Below, in pieces: positions 53,069 to 62,740 of a stretch of 64,000 nt of DNA. The notes beneath the pieces were generated by a model. It saw only the letters and a program-made list of their open reading frames with translations, was not told the origin of the DNA and ran no database searches. The DNA comes from Sphingobacterium sp. xlx-96 (lineage in GTDB: Bacteria > Bacteroidota > Bacteroidia > Sphingobacteriales > Sphingobacteriaceae): positions 62,001-126,000 of the forward strand of contig NZ_WFKM01000002.1 of assembly GCF_011007365.1 (NCBI RefSeq). The letters run 5' to 3'. A program made the translations under genes and the position numbers. Position 1 is the first letter of the stretch. Each line of letters begins with the position of its first letter.

Positions 53069-54475
53069 CTAGTATTTCATCGTGTCTGAGTTTAAAAAAG
53101 GAAGTTGATACTTTCCCGAATCCACATACAATTCCACAGCTTTTAAATCTTCAACTCCCTTAGCCGTCACCTTAGTCTGATAAGCATAAATTTGCTTTAA
53201 ACCTTGTAACTGTCCGAGATGGCTAAGCCCTTTATCGGAAATAACTGTCCCAAACAAATTAATATAGCGCAGCGATTTGCTTGCTTTAAGCAAAGCAAGT
53301 CCTTCATCAGACAATTTTGTATGTTCCAAATGAAGCTTCCGCAGATAAGGCATTTTTACAACATTCGCCATAGCCGCATCGGTTACGGCTGTTCGCGCCA
53401 GTTTGAGCTGTACAATATTATCTTTTATCAGCAAAAGTTCCTCTAAATCCTTATCTGAAAATTCTGGATAATTGATCGCATTTATGGCAACGTAAGGACT
53501 ATTAACCGCAACGGGCAATACTTTGATCCCTTTTGCTTGAAGATTTCGGACAAATTCTTCGGGCAGATCATTTCCTTCAGGAAGATCGGCGTATTCCAAC
53601 TGTTCGGTCTCATTTCCACCCTGTTCCAGTTGTGCTAATAGTGTTTTTATTTCAGGAGATTGATTTGTTTGATTCACCTTCTTTGTAAAACTGGCTCCTT
53701 CGGTAATCCACCAACCGATCAACTTGATCTGTTCGGCGGTAATCGGAGTCCTACCTTTAGGAGGCATACGCTTCTCATGACCTATTGGTAGCACCAATCT
53801 AGCATACAACTCGCTTTCGGGCATCTTTCCTGGTTTTAGTACGACGCCACCGTCTCCCCCCTTTAAAAGAAATTCCTGACTGTGTATTGCCAGGCCACCT
53901 TCTTTCTTTCTCTCTCCATGACAAGAGGCACAGCGCTGCATCAAAATCGGTGCTATTATCTCCTGATATAAAGCCGCCTCCTGAACATTCTCAATTTTAG
54001 CCATTTGGAATTCCTCACTTTTTAGGCCCAACATATCCTTTATCACTGTAGGGATTGCCTCTTTAAAATACCCTTCGCCGTGTGTCAGCGTCCCTCCGAA
54101 ATGACCAGTCACCCCTATTAGTAGAAACAGTACACTGAATACCAAAAACCGATAATTCCGTTTCTTTCGGTACATCCAATATACGGATACCGAAATAACC
54201 GCAACTGCTATCCCCAACCATTGATGAAAATCTAAAGTTTGTTGTTCGTATCCACCTCGCAAGGACAGTAGGTATCCCGCAATACTGGCTAAAATAGCAG
54301 TCATACTCCCGAAAAATAACACTACTGGAATAGCAACATGTATCTCTTTATATTTCTCTCTTTTGGCGAGAACAGCCATAAAAAAAGCTACAACCAACAT
54401 ACCTATGGGAAGATGCACCAACAATGGATGGGCTCGGCCGATAAATTCGCCTAACTCTTCAAAAAACTGTCCCAT
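53069..54475 (-). CDS. DUF2231 membrane protein fused to planctomycete-type cytochrome c and leucine-rich repeats
   Basis: 468 residues from the ATG at 54475, whose first base is the last base of the preceding stop codon (TAATG). N-terminal half: four membrane helices of DUF2231 type (HPLLVHLPIGMLVVAFFMAVL). Then a c-type heme motif CASCH (182-186) with a downstream HEKRMPPKG Met ligand region (planctomycete cytochrome C). The last 150 residues are leucine-rich repeats (LRKLHLEHTKLSDEGLALLK). Probably passes electrons from the periplasmic partner proteins of this operon to the membrane. Specific substrate unknown. Confidence 0.85.
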   Translation of the reverse strand: MGQFFEELGEFIGRAHPLLVHLPIGMLVVAFFMAVLAKREKYKEIHVAIPVVLFFGSMTAILASIAGYLLSLRGGYEQQTLDFHQWLGIAVAVISVSVYWMYRKKRNYRFLVFSVLFLLIGVTGHFGGTLTHGEGYFKEAIPTVIKDMLGLKSEEFQMAKIENVQEAALYQEIIAPILMQRCASCHGERKKEGGLAIHSQEFLLKGGDGGVVLKPGKMPESELYARLVLPIGHEKRMPPKGRTPITAEQIKLIGWWITEGASFTKKVNQTNQSPEIKTLLAQLEQGGNETEQLEYADLPEGNDLPEEFVRNLQAKGIKVLPVAVNSPYVAINAINYPEFSDKDLEELLLIKDNIVQLKLARTAVTDAAMANVVKMPYLRKLHLEHTKLSDEGLALLKASKSLRYINLFGTVISDKGLSHLGQLQGLKQIYAYQTKVTAKGVEDLKAVELYVDSGKYQLPFLNSDTMKY

Positions 54476-55362
54476 TATTTGTATCGCGCTCGTAAAAGTT
54501 TCAACATGGATACGTTTTGTTGCCATTGACTGCTCACAGGTTGCTGGGTATAGGGCAACGTGGGCAGATAACCGGCAGGGCCAAACTCGGTCGTAATAGT
54601 TAGGGTCCCGCGCCCCTTTTCTTTGTGCAACTGCACTATTCTATCCCACCAAGCTAAGTGCTGTTCCAACGTGCTTTTCCACTCTGGAGCCGTAAAATCG
54701 TTGACTTGAGGGCCCTGAGGATGTCCAACACGTGCGTGTATATGCCCGGTACGTTGAAGTGCTAATTCTACCGTCTCTTTCTGGTCACTCAATAGGGACT
54801 CGTGAACATTACACCAATGCGAGATATCCAAAGCAAGGCTAAGTGCGGGAAGCTCTTCCAAAAACCGCTTGGTAACATGGGCTGCAAAACTAAAGCGGCC
54901 ACGATGTGTCTCATGGTAGATAGGCAGATTATTCAACTTACTGAGCTTACTTGCAGCATCGATCAATGTACTATTCTGTTGAAACGTATAATAATCTTTG
55001 CCGGTATGACAATTGATATAATCTGGTTTGACACGAATAGCCGTTTCAATATTCTTCACAAAACTATCGTGATATTCCTGAAATGATCGTCCACCCCCAC
55101 CGCATAGCAAGCCAAGTGACAATTCATATCGTTTTAAGGCCTCCAACATGTCACTACGTTCGGTATCTGTTCCGGGCAGCCAGGTCTCTACTCCATCAAA
55201 TCCGGCATCCTTTACCTTGGCACAAAACACATCCCAGCTATCTGTCATTCCCCAGTTTGTGCAATAGATTTTAATTTTTAATCCCCCATTCGACTGTGCA
55301 CTACCCGCCATTGTATTGACCAACAATAACAACCATAATATAGAATATCGTATCCTCTTCAT
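54475..55362 (-). CDS. Secreted sugar phosphate isomerase/epimerase-like TIM barrel
   Basis: 295 residues with a Sec signal peptide (ILWLLLLVNTMAGSAQ). AP-endonuclease-2/xylose-isomerase-like barrel: INCHTGKDYY, YHETHRGRFSF, LALDISHWC, HIHARVGHPQGPQ, and TTEFGP, supplying the His, Glu and Asp metal ligands. Such exported isomerase-like proteins often accompany glycan or oxidoreductase genes. The reaction is unknown. Coupled by 1-nt overlap to the downstream cytochrome gene. Confidence 0.82.
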   Translation of the reverse strand: MKRIRYSILWLLLLVNTMAGSAQSNGGLKIKIYCTNWGMTDSWDVFCAKVKDAGFDGVETWLPGTDTERSDMLEALKRYELSLGLLCGGGGRSFQEYHDSFVKNIETAIRVKPDYINCHTGKDYYTFQQNSTLIDAASKLSKLNNLPIYHETHRGRFSFAAHVTKRFLEELPALSLALDISHWCNVHESLLSDQKETVELALQRTGHIHARVGHPQGPQVNDFTAPEWKSTLEQHLAWWDRIVQLHKEKGRGTLTITTEFGPAGYLPTLPYTQQPVSSQWQQNVSMLKLLRARYK

Positions 55363-55400
55363 ATATGTATTAAATTCCTTAACGTTAAATAAACCACACG

Positions 55401-56897
55401 CTACACGACTGCACTAATTAACTCTCCGTGTACATCAGTAAGTCGAAAAGGTCTACCTTGAAACTCGTAAGTAAACTTCTCGTGATCAAACCCTAATAGA
55501 TGTAGCATAGTAGCATGCACATCATGTACAGATGCCCTTCCCGAAACTCCGGCAAACCCTATTTCATCCGTTTCACCATAGGTCACTCCTTTCTTTACCC
55601 CTCCACCGGCCATCCAAATGGTATAGGCATCCGTATGATGGTCCCTTCCTAGAAATGGCATATCGCTATTATCCCGATTTTCTTGCATCGGTGTACGTCC
55701 AAACTCTCCTCCCCAAACCACTAATGTTTCGTCCAAAAGACCTCTCTGCTTTAGATCCAACAAAAGAGCTGTCATAGGCCGATCTATCTCCCTGCATTTA
55801 TTTCTGAACCCGAGATCAATAGACGTAGAAGAATCTGTACCGTGACTATCCCATCCCCAATCAAAAAGTTGCACGAAGCGCACACCCTGCTCTACCAATT
55901 TACGCGCTAATAGGCAGTTATTTGCAAAAGATTCCTTACCTGGTTCTGTACCGTATAATTCGTGAATATATTCCGGCTCTTTACTGATATCCATAACTTC
56001 AGGGACGGCAACCTGCATTTTATAAGCCATCTCATATTGTGCTATCCGAGAGAGTGTCTCTGGATCCTTATAGGTATCGTACTCAGCTTTATTAATTTCA
56101 TTGATCGCACTTATCGTTTGCTTCTTCAAGTCCCTTCCCATTCCGTCTGGATCGGCAAGATATAATACAGGATCTCCTTTAGAACGACATTGTACACCCT
56201 GATATACCGAAGGCAGAAACCCGGATCCCCACACGCTCTTGCCTGCGTCGGGCGTCTTACCTCCTGAGGTCAATACCACGAAACCCGGTAAATTACTGTT
56301 TTCAGAACCTAGACCATAAGTGACCCAGGAACCTATACTCGGTCTACCCAAACGAGGACTACCGGTATGCATAAATAATTGAGCGGGACCATGGTTAAAC
56401 TGATCGGTGTGTACTGCTTTTAAAAAACTAACTTCGTCGGCTACTTTTGTAAAATGAGGTAAGTGGTCTGAAATCCAAGCGCCACTCTGTCCATACTGGG
56501 CAAAGGTAGCCTGAGGCCCTAACATTTTTGGAACGCCCCGGATGAAAGCGAAAGTCTTTCCAGCTAAAAGTGATTCTGGACAGGGTTGATTGTGTAATTT
56601 GTGTAATGCTGGTTTATAGTCAAAAAGTTCCAATTGCGAAGGAGCTCCTGCCATGTGGAGATAAATCACGCTCTTGGCTTTGCCCGGAAACTGCGGTGCT
56701 CTGGGGATTAGTGGATTCAATGCATTCAGGTCTATACCTGATCCGGCACCTCCTGGATTACCTGCACAACTCGCGAGAAAACTACCTAAAGCAATACTAC
56801 CGATTCCGGCAACGCAGTCTTTTAAAAAGTGTCTACGTGTCACAGCCTGTAATTGCTGTTGCTCTAATTCCTTAAACAATTTATTAAAGTCTTTCAT
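55401..56897 (-). CDS. DUF1501 protein with export signal
   Basis: 498 residues. Twin-arginine signal TRRHFLKDCVAGIGSIALGS followed by a lipobox-like LASC. DUF1501 body: VIYLHMAGAPSQLELFDYKP, DHLPHFTKVADEVSFLKAV, FNHGPAQLFMHTG, GEFGRTPMQEN and GRDHHTDAYTIWMAGGGV, with sulfatase/phosphatase-like metal residues. Almost always found beside PSD1 cytochromes, as here (11 nt). No biochemical function is established. Confidence 0.9.
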   Translation of the reverse strand: MKDFNKLFKELEQQQLQAVTRRHFLKDCVAGIGSIALGSFLASCAGNPGGAGSGIDLNALNPLIPRAPQFPGKAKSVIYLHMAGAPSQLELFDYKPALHKLHNQPCPESLLAGKTFAFIRGVPKMLGPQATFAQYGQSGAWISDHLPHFTKVADEVSFLKAVHTDQFNHGPAQLFMHTGSPRLGRPSIGSWVTYGLGSENSNLPGFVVLTSGGKTPDAGKSVWGSGFLPSVYQGVQCRSKGDPVLYLADPDGMGRDLKKQTISAINEINKAEYDTYKDPETLSRIAQYEMAYKMQVAVPEVMDISKEPEYIHELYGTEPGKESFANNCLLARKLVEQGVRFVQLFDWGWDSHGTDSSTSIDLGFRNKCREIDRPMTALLLDLKQRGLLDETLVVWGGEFGRTPMQENRDNSDMPFLGRDHHTDAYTIWMAGGGVKKGVTYGETDEIGFAGVSGRASVHDVHATMLHLLGFDHEKFTYEFQGRPFRLTDVHGELISAVV

Positions 56898-56908
56898 CCC
56901 TTTCCGCC

Positions 56909-59665
56909 TTATGATTTCGTTAAAAATTCATCCAAATTCAATAGTGCATTCGCGACAACCATATACGCTGCTTGCGAAATCACCTGCTCGTTAGTCAACT
57001 TACCCGACTGTACCCCTAAGAATCGTTCCGCATCCTTTGGCTTTTTACTAAAATCGAGTTTTGCACTTCCATATAATTTTTCTAATGCACTTAGTTTTTC
57101 TTTAACAGGACTCCGGAGCATCACCCTTCTATACCCCATCTCTAAAGCCCGTTGCAGATCCCCTTTGCTTTCCTTTTCCATAAACTCCGAGAGGTGTTTT
57201 GCAGCTTCTAGATACACAGGGTCATTCAAGGTGGTCAGTGCCTGTAGCGGTGTATTGGTCCGTATTCGATCCACTAGACACACCTCTCGACTTGAGGCAT
57301 CAAAAGATATAAAAGATGGGTAAGGACTGGTGCGCTTTAGAAAGGTGTACACCCCACGTCTATATTGGTCTTCTCCCTGACTTTTATTCCAAGATTCGCC
57401 ACTGTACACCGTCATCCAAACACCATCTGGCTGATAAGGCATAACCGGGGGGCCATACATTTTTTTGCTTAACAGTCCTGCAACGGACAGTGTTTGATCG
57501 CGGATCTGTTCGGCAGTAAGCCTGAATCTCGGCCCTCTAGCCAGGTAATGGTTATCCGGATCTTTCTTGCTGTCATCGGTATTCAGATCGGAAGACTGCT
57601 TATAGGTGGATGACATTACAATCTCCTTAATCAGGCTCTTCATACTCCAATTCTTCTCGTGCATCACATCCAATGCGAGATAATCTAATAAAGCTCCATG
57701 TATAGGTGGATTACTCTGCGTACCCATATCGCCTAATGGCTCAACCAGCCCGCGGCCAAACAGTTGTGCCCATACACGATTCACCAAAGTTCGAGCCGTT
57801 AAAGGATTCTCTTTGCTCGCAATCCATTTAGCAAATCCAAGACGGTTTTTCGGTTCATTTTTTGGAAAATCATTTAGTACTGCCGGCACAGTAGGTTGCA
57901 CCTCCTCGCCCAAGGTCAACCGATTCCCCCTTTCGAAAACATGGGTCTTGCGTTTCATATCCAAGGGATTTTCAATCATGATGGGTACAGACTCTGGGTG
58001 TGTATTAATAAGCGACAGAAACACGTCTTGCATCCTGCTAGCCTCGACCTCATTCGCTTTTGGTAGGGGTTCTCTAAAAGCAAACCACTCGATCATACAC
58101 ACGGGCTGATCTTTGGCGGCAGTTGGATTTTTAAAAATAAGATACAGATCATGAACACCTTTCTCTGCTTTAAAATCTAAGGCTATCACCTGACGTCCCT
58201 TGGTACTGCCCAGCTTGGTATGCAATAATACAGGGCCCTGAAGGGTACCTTTTCGAATCTCCATAGAGCCCCCCTCTAGTCCTGTCCAGTAGTTAAGGTA
58301 CAGCTGTTCCTTACCATCCAAAGCAATTTGTTTTAGCCGCGCATGACCTCCATCTCTAACACCTAACCATTTTGTATCGTAAAGCGCAGCATTAACCAGT
58401 TGATCACTGTAGTGTGCATGTATTTTAGGCTCCAAAGCATGTAAAAAGACATCCGCAGACCGTTGCATTTGCTTATCACCATATTGCCCCAACCAAGACT
58501 TGATACTATCGATTCGTCGCTCATCCTCCGCTCGGTAAAAGCGTAATTTCGGATGGTCACCTTGCGTATCCTCATCCCTCGTATTATTAAAGAAGGCCAA
58601 TGACTTATAATACTCTTCAAATTTAAAAGGATCATAGGTATGACTATGACATTGTACACATTCAAAAGTCGTACTTAACCAAACCTGATAGGTCGTATTC
58701 ACCCGATCCAATACAGACGCCATTCTAAACTCTTCACTATCGGTACCGCCCTCATCGTTATTCATCGTATTCCGATGAAACGCCGTCGCGATCAATTGAT
58801 CCTTTGAAGGCTCCGGCAATAAATCCCCAGCAAGTTGTTCGATGGTAAATTGATCGAAAGGCATGTCTTTGTTCAAAGATCGGATCACCCAGTCCCGATA
58901 AGCCCATATCTGTCGAGCTCCATCCTTTTCATATCCCTTTGTGTCGGCGTATCGAGCCATATCTAACCACCACGAAGCCCATTTCTCTCCATACCCGTCC
59001 CGATTGAGTAAGCTATCCACACGTCTTTCATAGGCATCCTCATGCTTGTCTGCAACGAAGGACTCTACCTCTACGAGCGTCGGGGGGACGCCTACAATAT
59101 CTAAATATAAACGCCGCAACAGGGTTGGCTTATCAGCCTCTGGTGCAAATGCAAGCCCCTTTTCGGAGAACTTATCCTGAATAAAAAAATCGATATCATT
59201 ACTTATTCCGGAAGGATTAAATCCGAACAGACCTGCGAACGAAAATGGCTTGGGTACATCCACCTTTTCTGGTAAGGTATAAGCCCAATGCTCACCCCAT
59301 TTAGCGCCTTCATTAATCCAGCGTCTCATTACATCGATTTCATCTTCACTTAGAGCCGCGGCATTGTAGGGCATCCTTAACTCAGGATCGTCCGTAATAA
59401 GCCGCTTGAAAAGTTCACTATGATCAGCGTCTCCACGGATAATTGAAGATTTACCAGATTCTGTCTTAGCAAAAGCTTCTTCTTCAAACAATAGACTTAA
59501 ACCACCACTGGCTTTCACACCTCCATGGCAGGAAATACAATGTTTGTTGATTATTGGTTTTACTTCTGCACTAAAATCAACGGGGCTTTCTTTCCGAATG
59601 GAAAAAAATGCGATACCCAAAACTCCAATAAGTATTATCGAAATTACTAAAGCACGTTTCTTCAT
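56909..59665 (-). CDS. PSD1 / planctomycete cytochrome C protein (DUF1549-DUF1553)
   Basis: 918 residues. N-terminal membrane anchor (8-22), c-type heme motif CISCH at 43-47, and MPYNAAALSEDEIDVMRRWI closing the cytochrome domain. DUF1549 from about 155 to 370 (DKPTLLRRLYLDIVGVPPT, WWLDMARYADTKGY) contains a second heme motif, CVQCH, near residue 338. A carbohydrate-binding-like middle and DUF1553 at the end (FAKWIASKENPLTARTLVNR) follow. First gene of the four-gene operon. Presumed periplasmic oxidase or dehydrogenase partner; the substrate is unknown. Confidence 0.9.
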   Translation of the reverse strand: MKKRALVISIILIGVLGIAFFSIRKESPVDFSAEVKPIINKHCISCHGGVKASGGLSLLFEEEAFAKTESGKSSIIRGDADHSELFKRLITDDPELRMPYNAAALSEDEIDVMRRWINEGAKWGEHWAYTLPEKVDVPKPFSFAGLFGFNPSGISNDIDFFIQDKFSEKGLAFAPEADKPTLLRRLYLDIVGVPPTLVEVESFVADKHEDAYERRVDSLLNRDGYGEKWASWWLDMARYADTKGYEKDGARQIWAYRDWVIRSLNKDMPFDQFTIEQLAGDLLPEPSKDQLIATAFHRNTMNNDEGGTDSEEFRMASVLDRVNTTYQVWLSTTFECVQCHSHTYDPFKFEEYYKSLAFFNNTRDEDTQGDHPKLRFYRAEDERRIDSIKSWLGQYGDKQMQRSADVFLHALEPKIHAHYSDQLVNAALYDTKWLGVRDGGHARLKQIALDGKEQLYLNYWTGLEGGSMEIRKGTLQGPVLLHTKLGSTKGRQVIALDFKAEKGVHDLYLIFKNPTAAKDQPVCMIEWFAFREPLPKANEVEASRMQDVFLSLINTHPESVPIMIENPLDMKRKTHVFERGNRLTLGEEVQPTVPAVLNDFPKNEPKNRLGFAKWIASKENPLTARTLVNRVWAQLFGRGLVEPLGDMGTQSNPPIHGALLDYLALDVMHEKNWSMKSLIKEIVMSSTYKQSSDLNTDDSKKDPDNHYLARGPRFRLTAEQIRDQTLSVAGLLSKKMYGPPVMPYQPDGVWMTVYSGESWNKSQGEDQYRRGVYTFLKRTSPYPSFISFDASSREVCLVDRIRTNTPLQALTTLNDPVYLEAAKHLSEFMEKESKGDLQRALEMGYRRVMLRSPVKEKLSALEKLYGSAKLDFSKKPKDAERFLGVQSGKLTNEQVISQAAYMVVANALLNLDEFLTKS

Positions 59666-60047
59666 TGTTTTAAATATTCACGTAGTGAGGGGATCTAAAA
59701 AGTATTTTACCCAATCTTAAACGTGCCCTTGCAAGGAGGTAAGACACGGTAACCTACACTATAATGAAGTAGATTAGTACACCTTCTTTCCTCAAGTTTG
59801 CAATGCACACTATTGCTTACTTTTTGAACACCTTCATTCTCTTACAATTGGCATACATACGTTCCACGCCCCCTTGTTGGTATTAATAACTATAGGAAAC
59901 GATTTAGCTTATGGAACTTTTGTTTATCCACTGGTTAACGTAAAAATAGGAAGTTTACAGAGAAGCAACTAACACTATATTGACAGTTTTTAAAACTATA
60001 TTAACCCTCCAAACTTATTAGATTCAGTTTTTGTCGCAATCAAACAC
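59666..60047. other. Gene-free spacer with the promoter region of the PSD1 operon
   Basis: 382 bp with no credible coding frame on either strand. CCTTGCAAGG at about 59727-59736 is a short palindrome. No exact TAnnTTTG was found next to the gene; TACTTTTT and TAAGATTG on the minus strand are one-mismatch candidates. Nothing else recognised. Confidence 0.5.
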
Positions 60048-60083
60048 AAAAAAGCGACAGAAAGTTAAAACACTTCCTGTCGC
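60048..60083 (-). terminator. Terminator of the glycan-degradation operon
   Basis: GCGACAG (60054-60060) pairs with CTGTCGC (60077-60083), extended by inner pairs, and is followed on the minus strand by a T6 run, 30 nt past the GH16 stop. Confidence 0.92.
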
Positions 60084-60113
60084 CCCTATATCATGATTAT
60101 CTTATTTCCCCTT

Positions 60114-60950
60114 CTATTGATACACTTTGACCCAGTCGATTTCCATCACTACAGGAAGCTGCTTTTGGTCGACTTTGCCCACCCAACTACCTCCAAGCTG
60201 TTGATCAATTAGAATAAAAAACGGTTGATCATAGGGCCATTGAGAAGGATCTACGCCCTGCACTCGGGGATAGGTAAACGTATCTTTGCCATTCAGTTGA
60301 AATACGATACGATCCGGATACCAACTTATGCCATACACATTATAGACTCCCGCATCAATAGCTGCCGTTCCATAATGCGGTGGTTTTGTCTTTTGGCCTA
60401 AATTCAATGTATAATAGGAATGCGTCGTCTGATAAATGATTTTATCAAAGTTTAGGTGCTCCATAATATCGATCTCTCCGTTTTTGGGGTACTTACCATA
60501 CTTATCCAACTCTGCCAACATCCACATAGCAGGCCAGGCTCCCTGAGCACTTCCGAGTTTGGCCCGAATCTCAATTCGTCCATATTGAAAAGCAAATTTC
60601 CCTTTACTCCAGATACCTCCGGTGATAAAAGGACGCTTATCATGAACAGTATCGGGATTATTGATCCCCAGAAGATGCAACTGTCCGTTTTTTAGTTCAA
60701 AACACCTATCATCAGTACTCATGTGCCTATTCCAATCGGCTGTTCCAGCAGGTATCCTACTCCACCTATTCGTATCTAATGTACTTTCACTAAAGTCATC
60801 TTTCCAAATCAACTTCCACTCTTTCGCCTCACGCCCCTCCTTTTGAATATAGACCTGAGGGTGCTCAGCCAGTCTGTTGGATACAGAACACGAGCCTAAC
60901 AGTATACTAACTCCTCCTAATATAGTATAAGTAATCTGACCTACTGTCAT
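60114..60950 (-). CDS. Glycoside hydrolase family 16 lipoprotein
   Basis: 278 residues. Lipoprotein signal with Cys 21 (ILLGSC). The GH16 catalytic signature GEIDIMEH places the nucleophile at Glu 159, the assisting Asp 161 and the acid/base at Glu 164. WSKGKFAFQYGRIEIRAKL and AWPAMWML line the beta-jelly-roll cleft. Family substrates are beta-1,3/1,4-glucans, laminarin, agar or carrageenan; the exact one is not readable. Last gene of the operon, 15 nt after the DUF4091 gene. Confidence 0.92.
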   Translation of the reverse strand: MTVGQITYTILGGVSILLGSCSVSNRLAEHPQVYIQKEGREAKEWKLIWKDDFSESTLDTNRWSRIPAGTADWNRHMSTDDRCFELKNGQLHLLGINNPDTVHDKRPFITGGIWSKGKFAFQYGRIEIRAKLGSAQGAWPAMWMLAELDKYGKYPKNGEIDIMEHLNFDKIIYQTTHSYYTLNLGQKTKPPHYGTAAIDAGVYNVYGISWYPDRIVFQLNGKDTFTYPRVQGVDPSQWPYDQPFFILIDQQLGGSWVGKVDQKQLPVVMEIDWVKVYQ

Positions 60951-60965
60951 TCAGCTATTTGTTTT

Positions 60966-62717
60966 TTAATTCAATAACGCTTTAGCCATATTAAGGTCTT
61001 CATTCCAGGTCTCGGTACGTTTCGGATTATCCAATTTTTGGATGATAGTTTCCAGTGCTTTCAACTTATCCTGATCCTTGGCATCGGTCCATTTCTTACG
61101 TAATACAAGTACTTTTTCATAATCCTGAATACCTTCTAGCATCCGTTCAAAACGTATAGAGCTTCTGTTTTGCGGGTATACAACATAGGTATCTCCAGCG
61201 GGCCATGTCCGAAACCGCGAATCCTGCAATGGAGTTTCTACCCATGAATTATAGGCCCAGTGTAACACCCCATCAAAACCTGCTGCTAAAGCATACCAGG
61301 CAAGGTAGGTCGATTCCGCAGGATCAGAGAACGTAAACTGATTAGGAAAAGAGTTGCCACAATAGACATAAAATGTACTGTTCAATCCCATTGCCCGTCT
61401 ATTGATTAGATCCTGTTTAGAGAAAGGGTGTCCCGAAGCGATACTGATGTCTCTGCTATCCGGAAATTTTTTGTAGGTTTTTTGATTATCCGCATACGAT
61501 ACACCCAATTCTGGTGCGATCTTTTTCAGCAAGGCGAAAGCTGCTTCCATCTGATCGGGTTCACGCTCATCCATTGCAATATTAGTAATCGACAACCATC
61601 CTTTTGTTTTTAGATGCGCAGAAAAATCAGTAAGAAATGGTGTCCACATTTCTTCGAAAACGGATGTTCCGGGTTTAGCTTCCACATCCACAAATTTGCC
61701 TGTAGCTTCGTCTTTGTAATGAATCCTATTATTCCATGGAATAATAGAATAACAATTGATCATTTTCTTCACACCGAGATCCATCATAAGTGTAACCCAG
61801 CGATCAAAGACGGTATAATCATATTGCCAAGAGCCATCTTTTTTCTTCTTCCAGATAATCATGTCCGCGTAAGGATCTAAGGTCTGTACATTCCAAGGAT
61901 CTTTATTAAGCGTCGTTGTGATCACCTTTTGTCCTGCATCTGCGAGGCGCTTCATCACAGGCTTCAATGCCGCAAAATGCGCGTCTGACCACATCGTCAA
62001 CCCTTCTACACGTGCCACGGCTGATGGATGCTGCCATTGATCCAGATGGAATGTCCACTGACTGACTTGCGGCAGTATCTCATTGATCACTTCCAATTCC
62101 AATGTCAACGTCTCGATCTTCTTTTCACCTGCTTTAACCACGACCGTACTGGTGTATATACCTCCTTCGCTATCTCGGGGGATATCCACAGTCACCCACA
62201 CTGGCCGTACTTCCTTCCCCTTAATATCATAACTATCCAGGTCATCCAGCATATCCGGTGACAATGACGCCGCAAAATCCTTTGGCTTACGATAACCACA
62301 GCCAGGTCCAAACTCATCAGTCATCACGTAGCGTACAAAACGGGCTTCTGCCACATTACCTTTGATCTCAGAGCGCTTTGATGAACGAAAATCACCAACA
62401 TCTAAAGAGACATTCCCGATGCCTTCGCTGGACCATAAAAGAAGCTGTGCAGAGACACGCTCACCTTTCCATCCTTTTATCAACATTTTCTTTTGCAAGG
62501 GAACCTGTGGTGCTATAGACCGTGCATAGCGCCTGTCCAGCGAAACAAAAGAACTGTTAAGTCCTGGTTTTACAGTAGACCAGTCTGAAAGCGTATCCGC
62601 CGTTGGGTCTGCCATCTCTACGAATGTCCTCCCTTTCGCAGACGTTTGCGCCTGTATTGTAACACTTTGGCACCACAGTACGAGACTTACTATTCCTATT
62701 TTTACTAAAGTCTTCAA
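60966..62717 (-). CDS. DUF4091 glycoside-hydrolase-like protein, exported
   Basis: 583 residues. Starts at TTG 62717 (no in-frame ATG), giving a clear signal peptide KIGIVSLVLWCQSVTIQAQ. N-terminal beta domain, then a TIM-barrel-like region (WTFHLDQWQHPSAVARVEG; GWLSITNIAMDEREPDQME with putative catalytic acids) and C-terminal DUF4091 (YLAWYALAAGFDGVLHWAYNSW; RFERMLEGIQDYEKVLVLRKKW). Similar proteins occur in polysaccharide utilisation loci and are believed to be glycosidases. Cotranscribed with the GH29 and GH16 genes. Confidence 0.85.
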   Translation of the reverse strand: MKTLVKIGIVSLVLWCQSVTIQAQTSAKGRTFVEMADPTADTLSDWSTVKPGLNSSFVSLDRRYARSIAPQVPLQKKMLIKGWKGERVSAQLLLWSSEGIGNVSLDVGDFRSSKRSEIKGNVAEARFVRYVMTDEFGPGCGYRKPKDFAASLSPDMLDDLDSYDIKGKEVRPVWVTVDIPRDSEGGIYTSTVVVKAGEKKIETLTLELEVINEILPQVSQWTFHLDQWQHPSAVARVEGLTMWSDAHFAALKPVMKRLADAGQKVITTTLNKDPWNVQTLDPYADMIIWKKKKDGSWQYDYTVFDRWVTLMMDLGVKKMINCYSIIPWNNRIHYKDEATGKFVDVEAKPGTSVFEEMWTPFLTDFSAHLKTKGWLSITNIAMDEREPDQMEAAFALLKKIAPELGVSYADNQKTYKKFPDSRDISIASGHPFSKQDLINRRAMGLNSTFYVYCGNSFPNQFTFSDPAESTYLAWYALAAGFDGVLHWAYNSWVETPLQDSRFRTWPAGDTYVVYPQNRSSIRFERMLEGIQDYEKVLVLRKKWTDAKDQDKLKALETIIQKLDNPKRTETWNEDLNMAKALLN

Positions 62718-62740
62718 GATATATACATTAAGTTTAGTGA

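Noticed and set aside
59666..60047. Hidden gene in the spacer before the PSD1 operon
   Set aside because: No frame of useful length with a plausible start on either strand.
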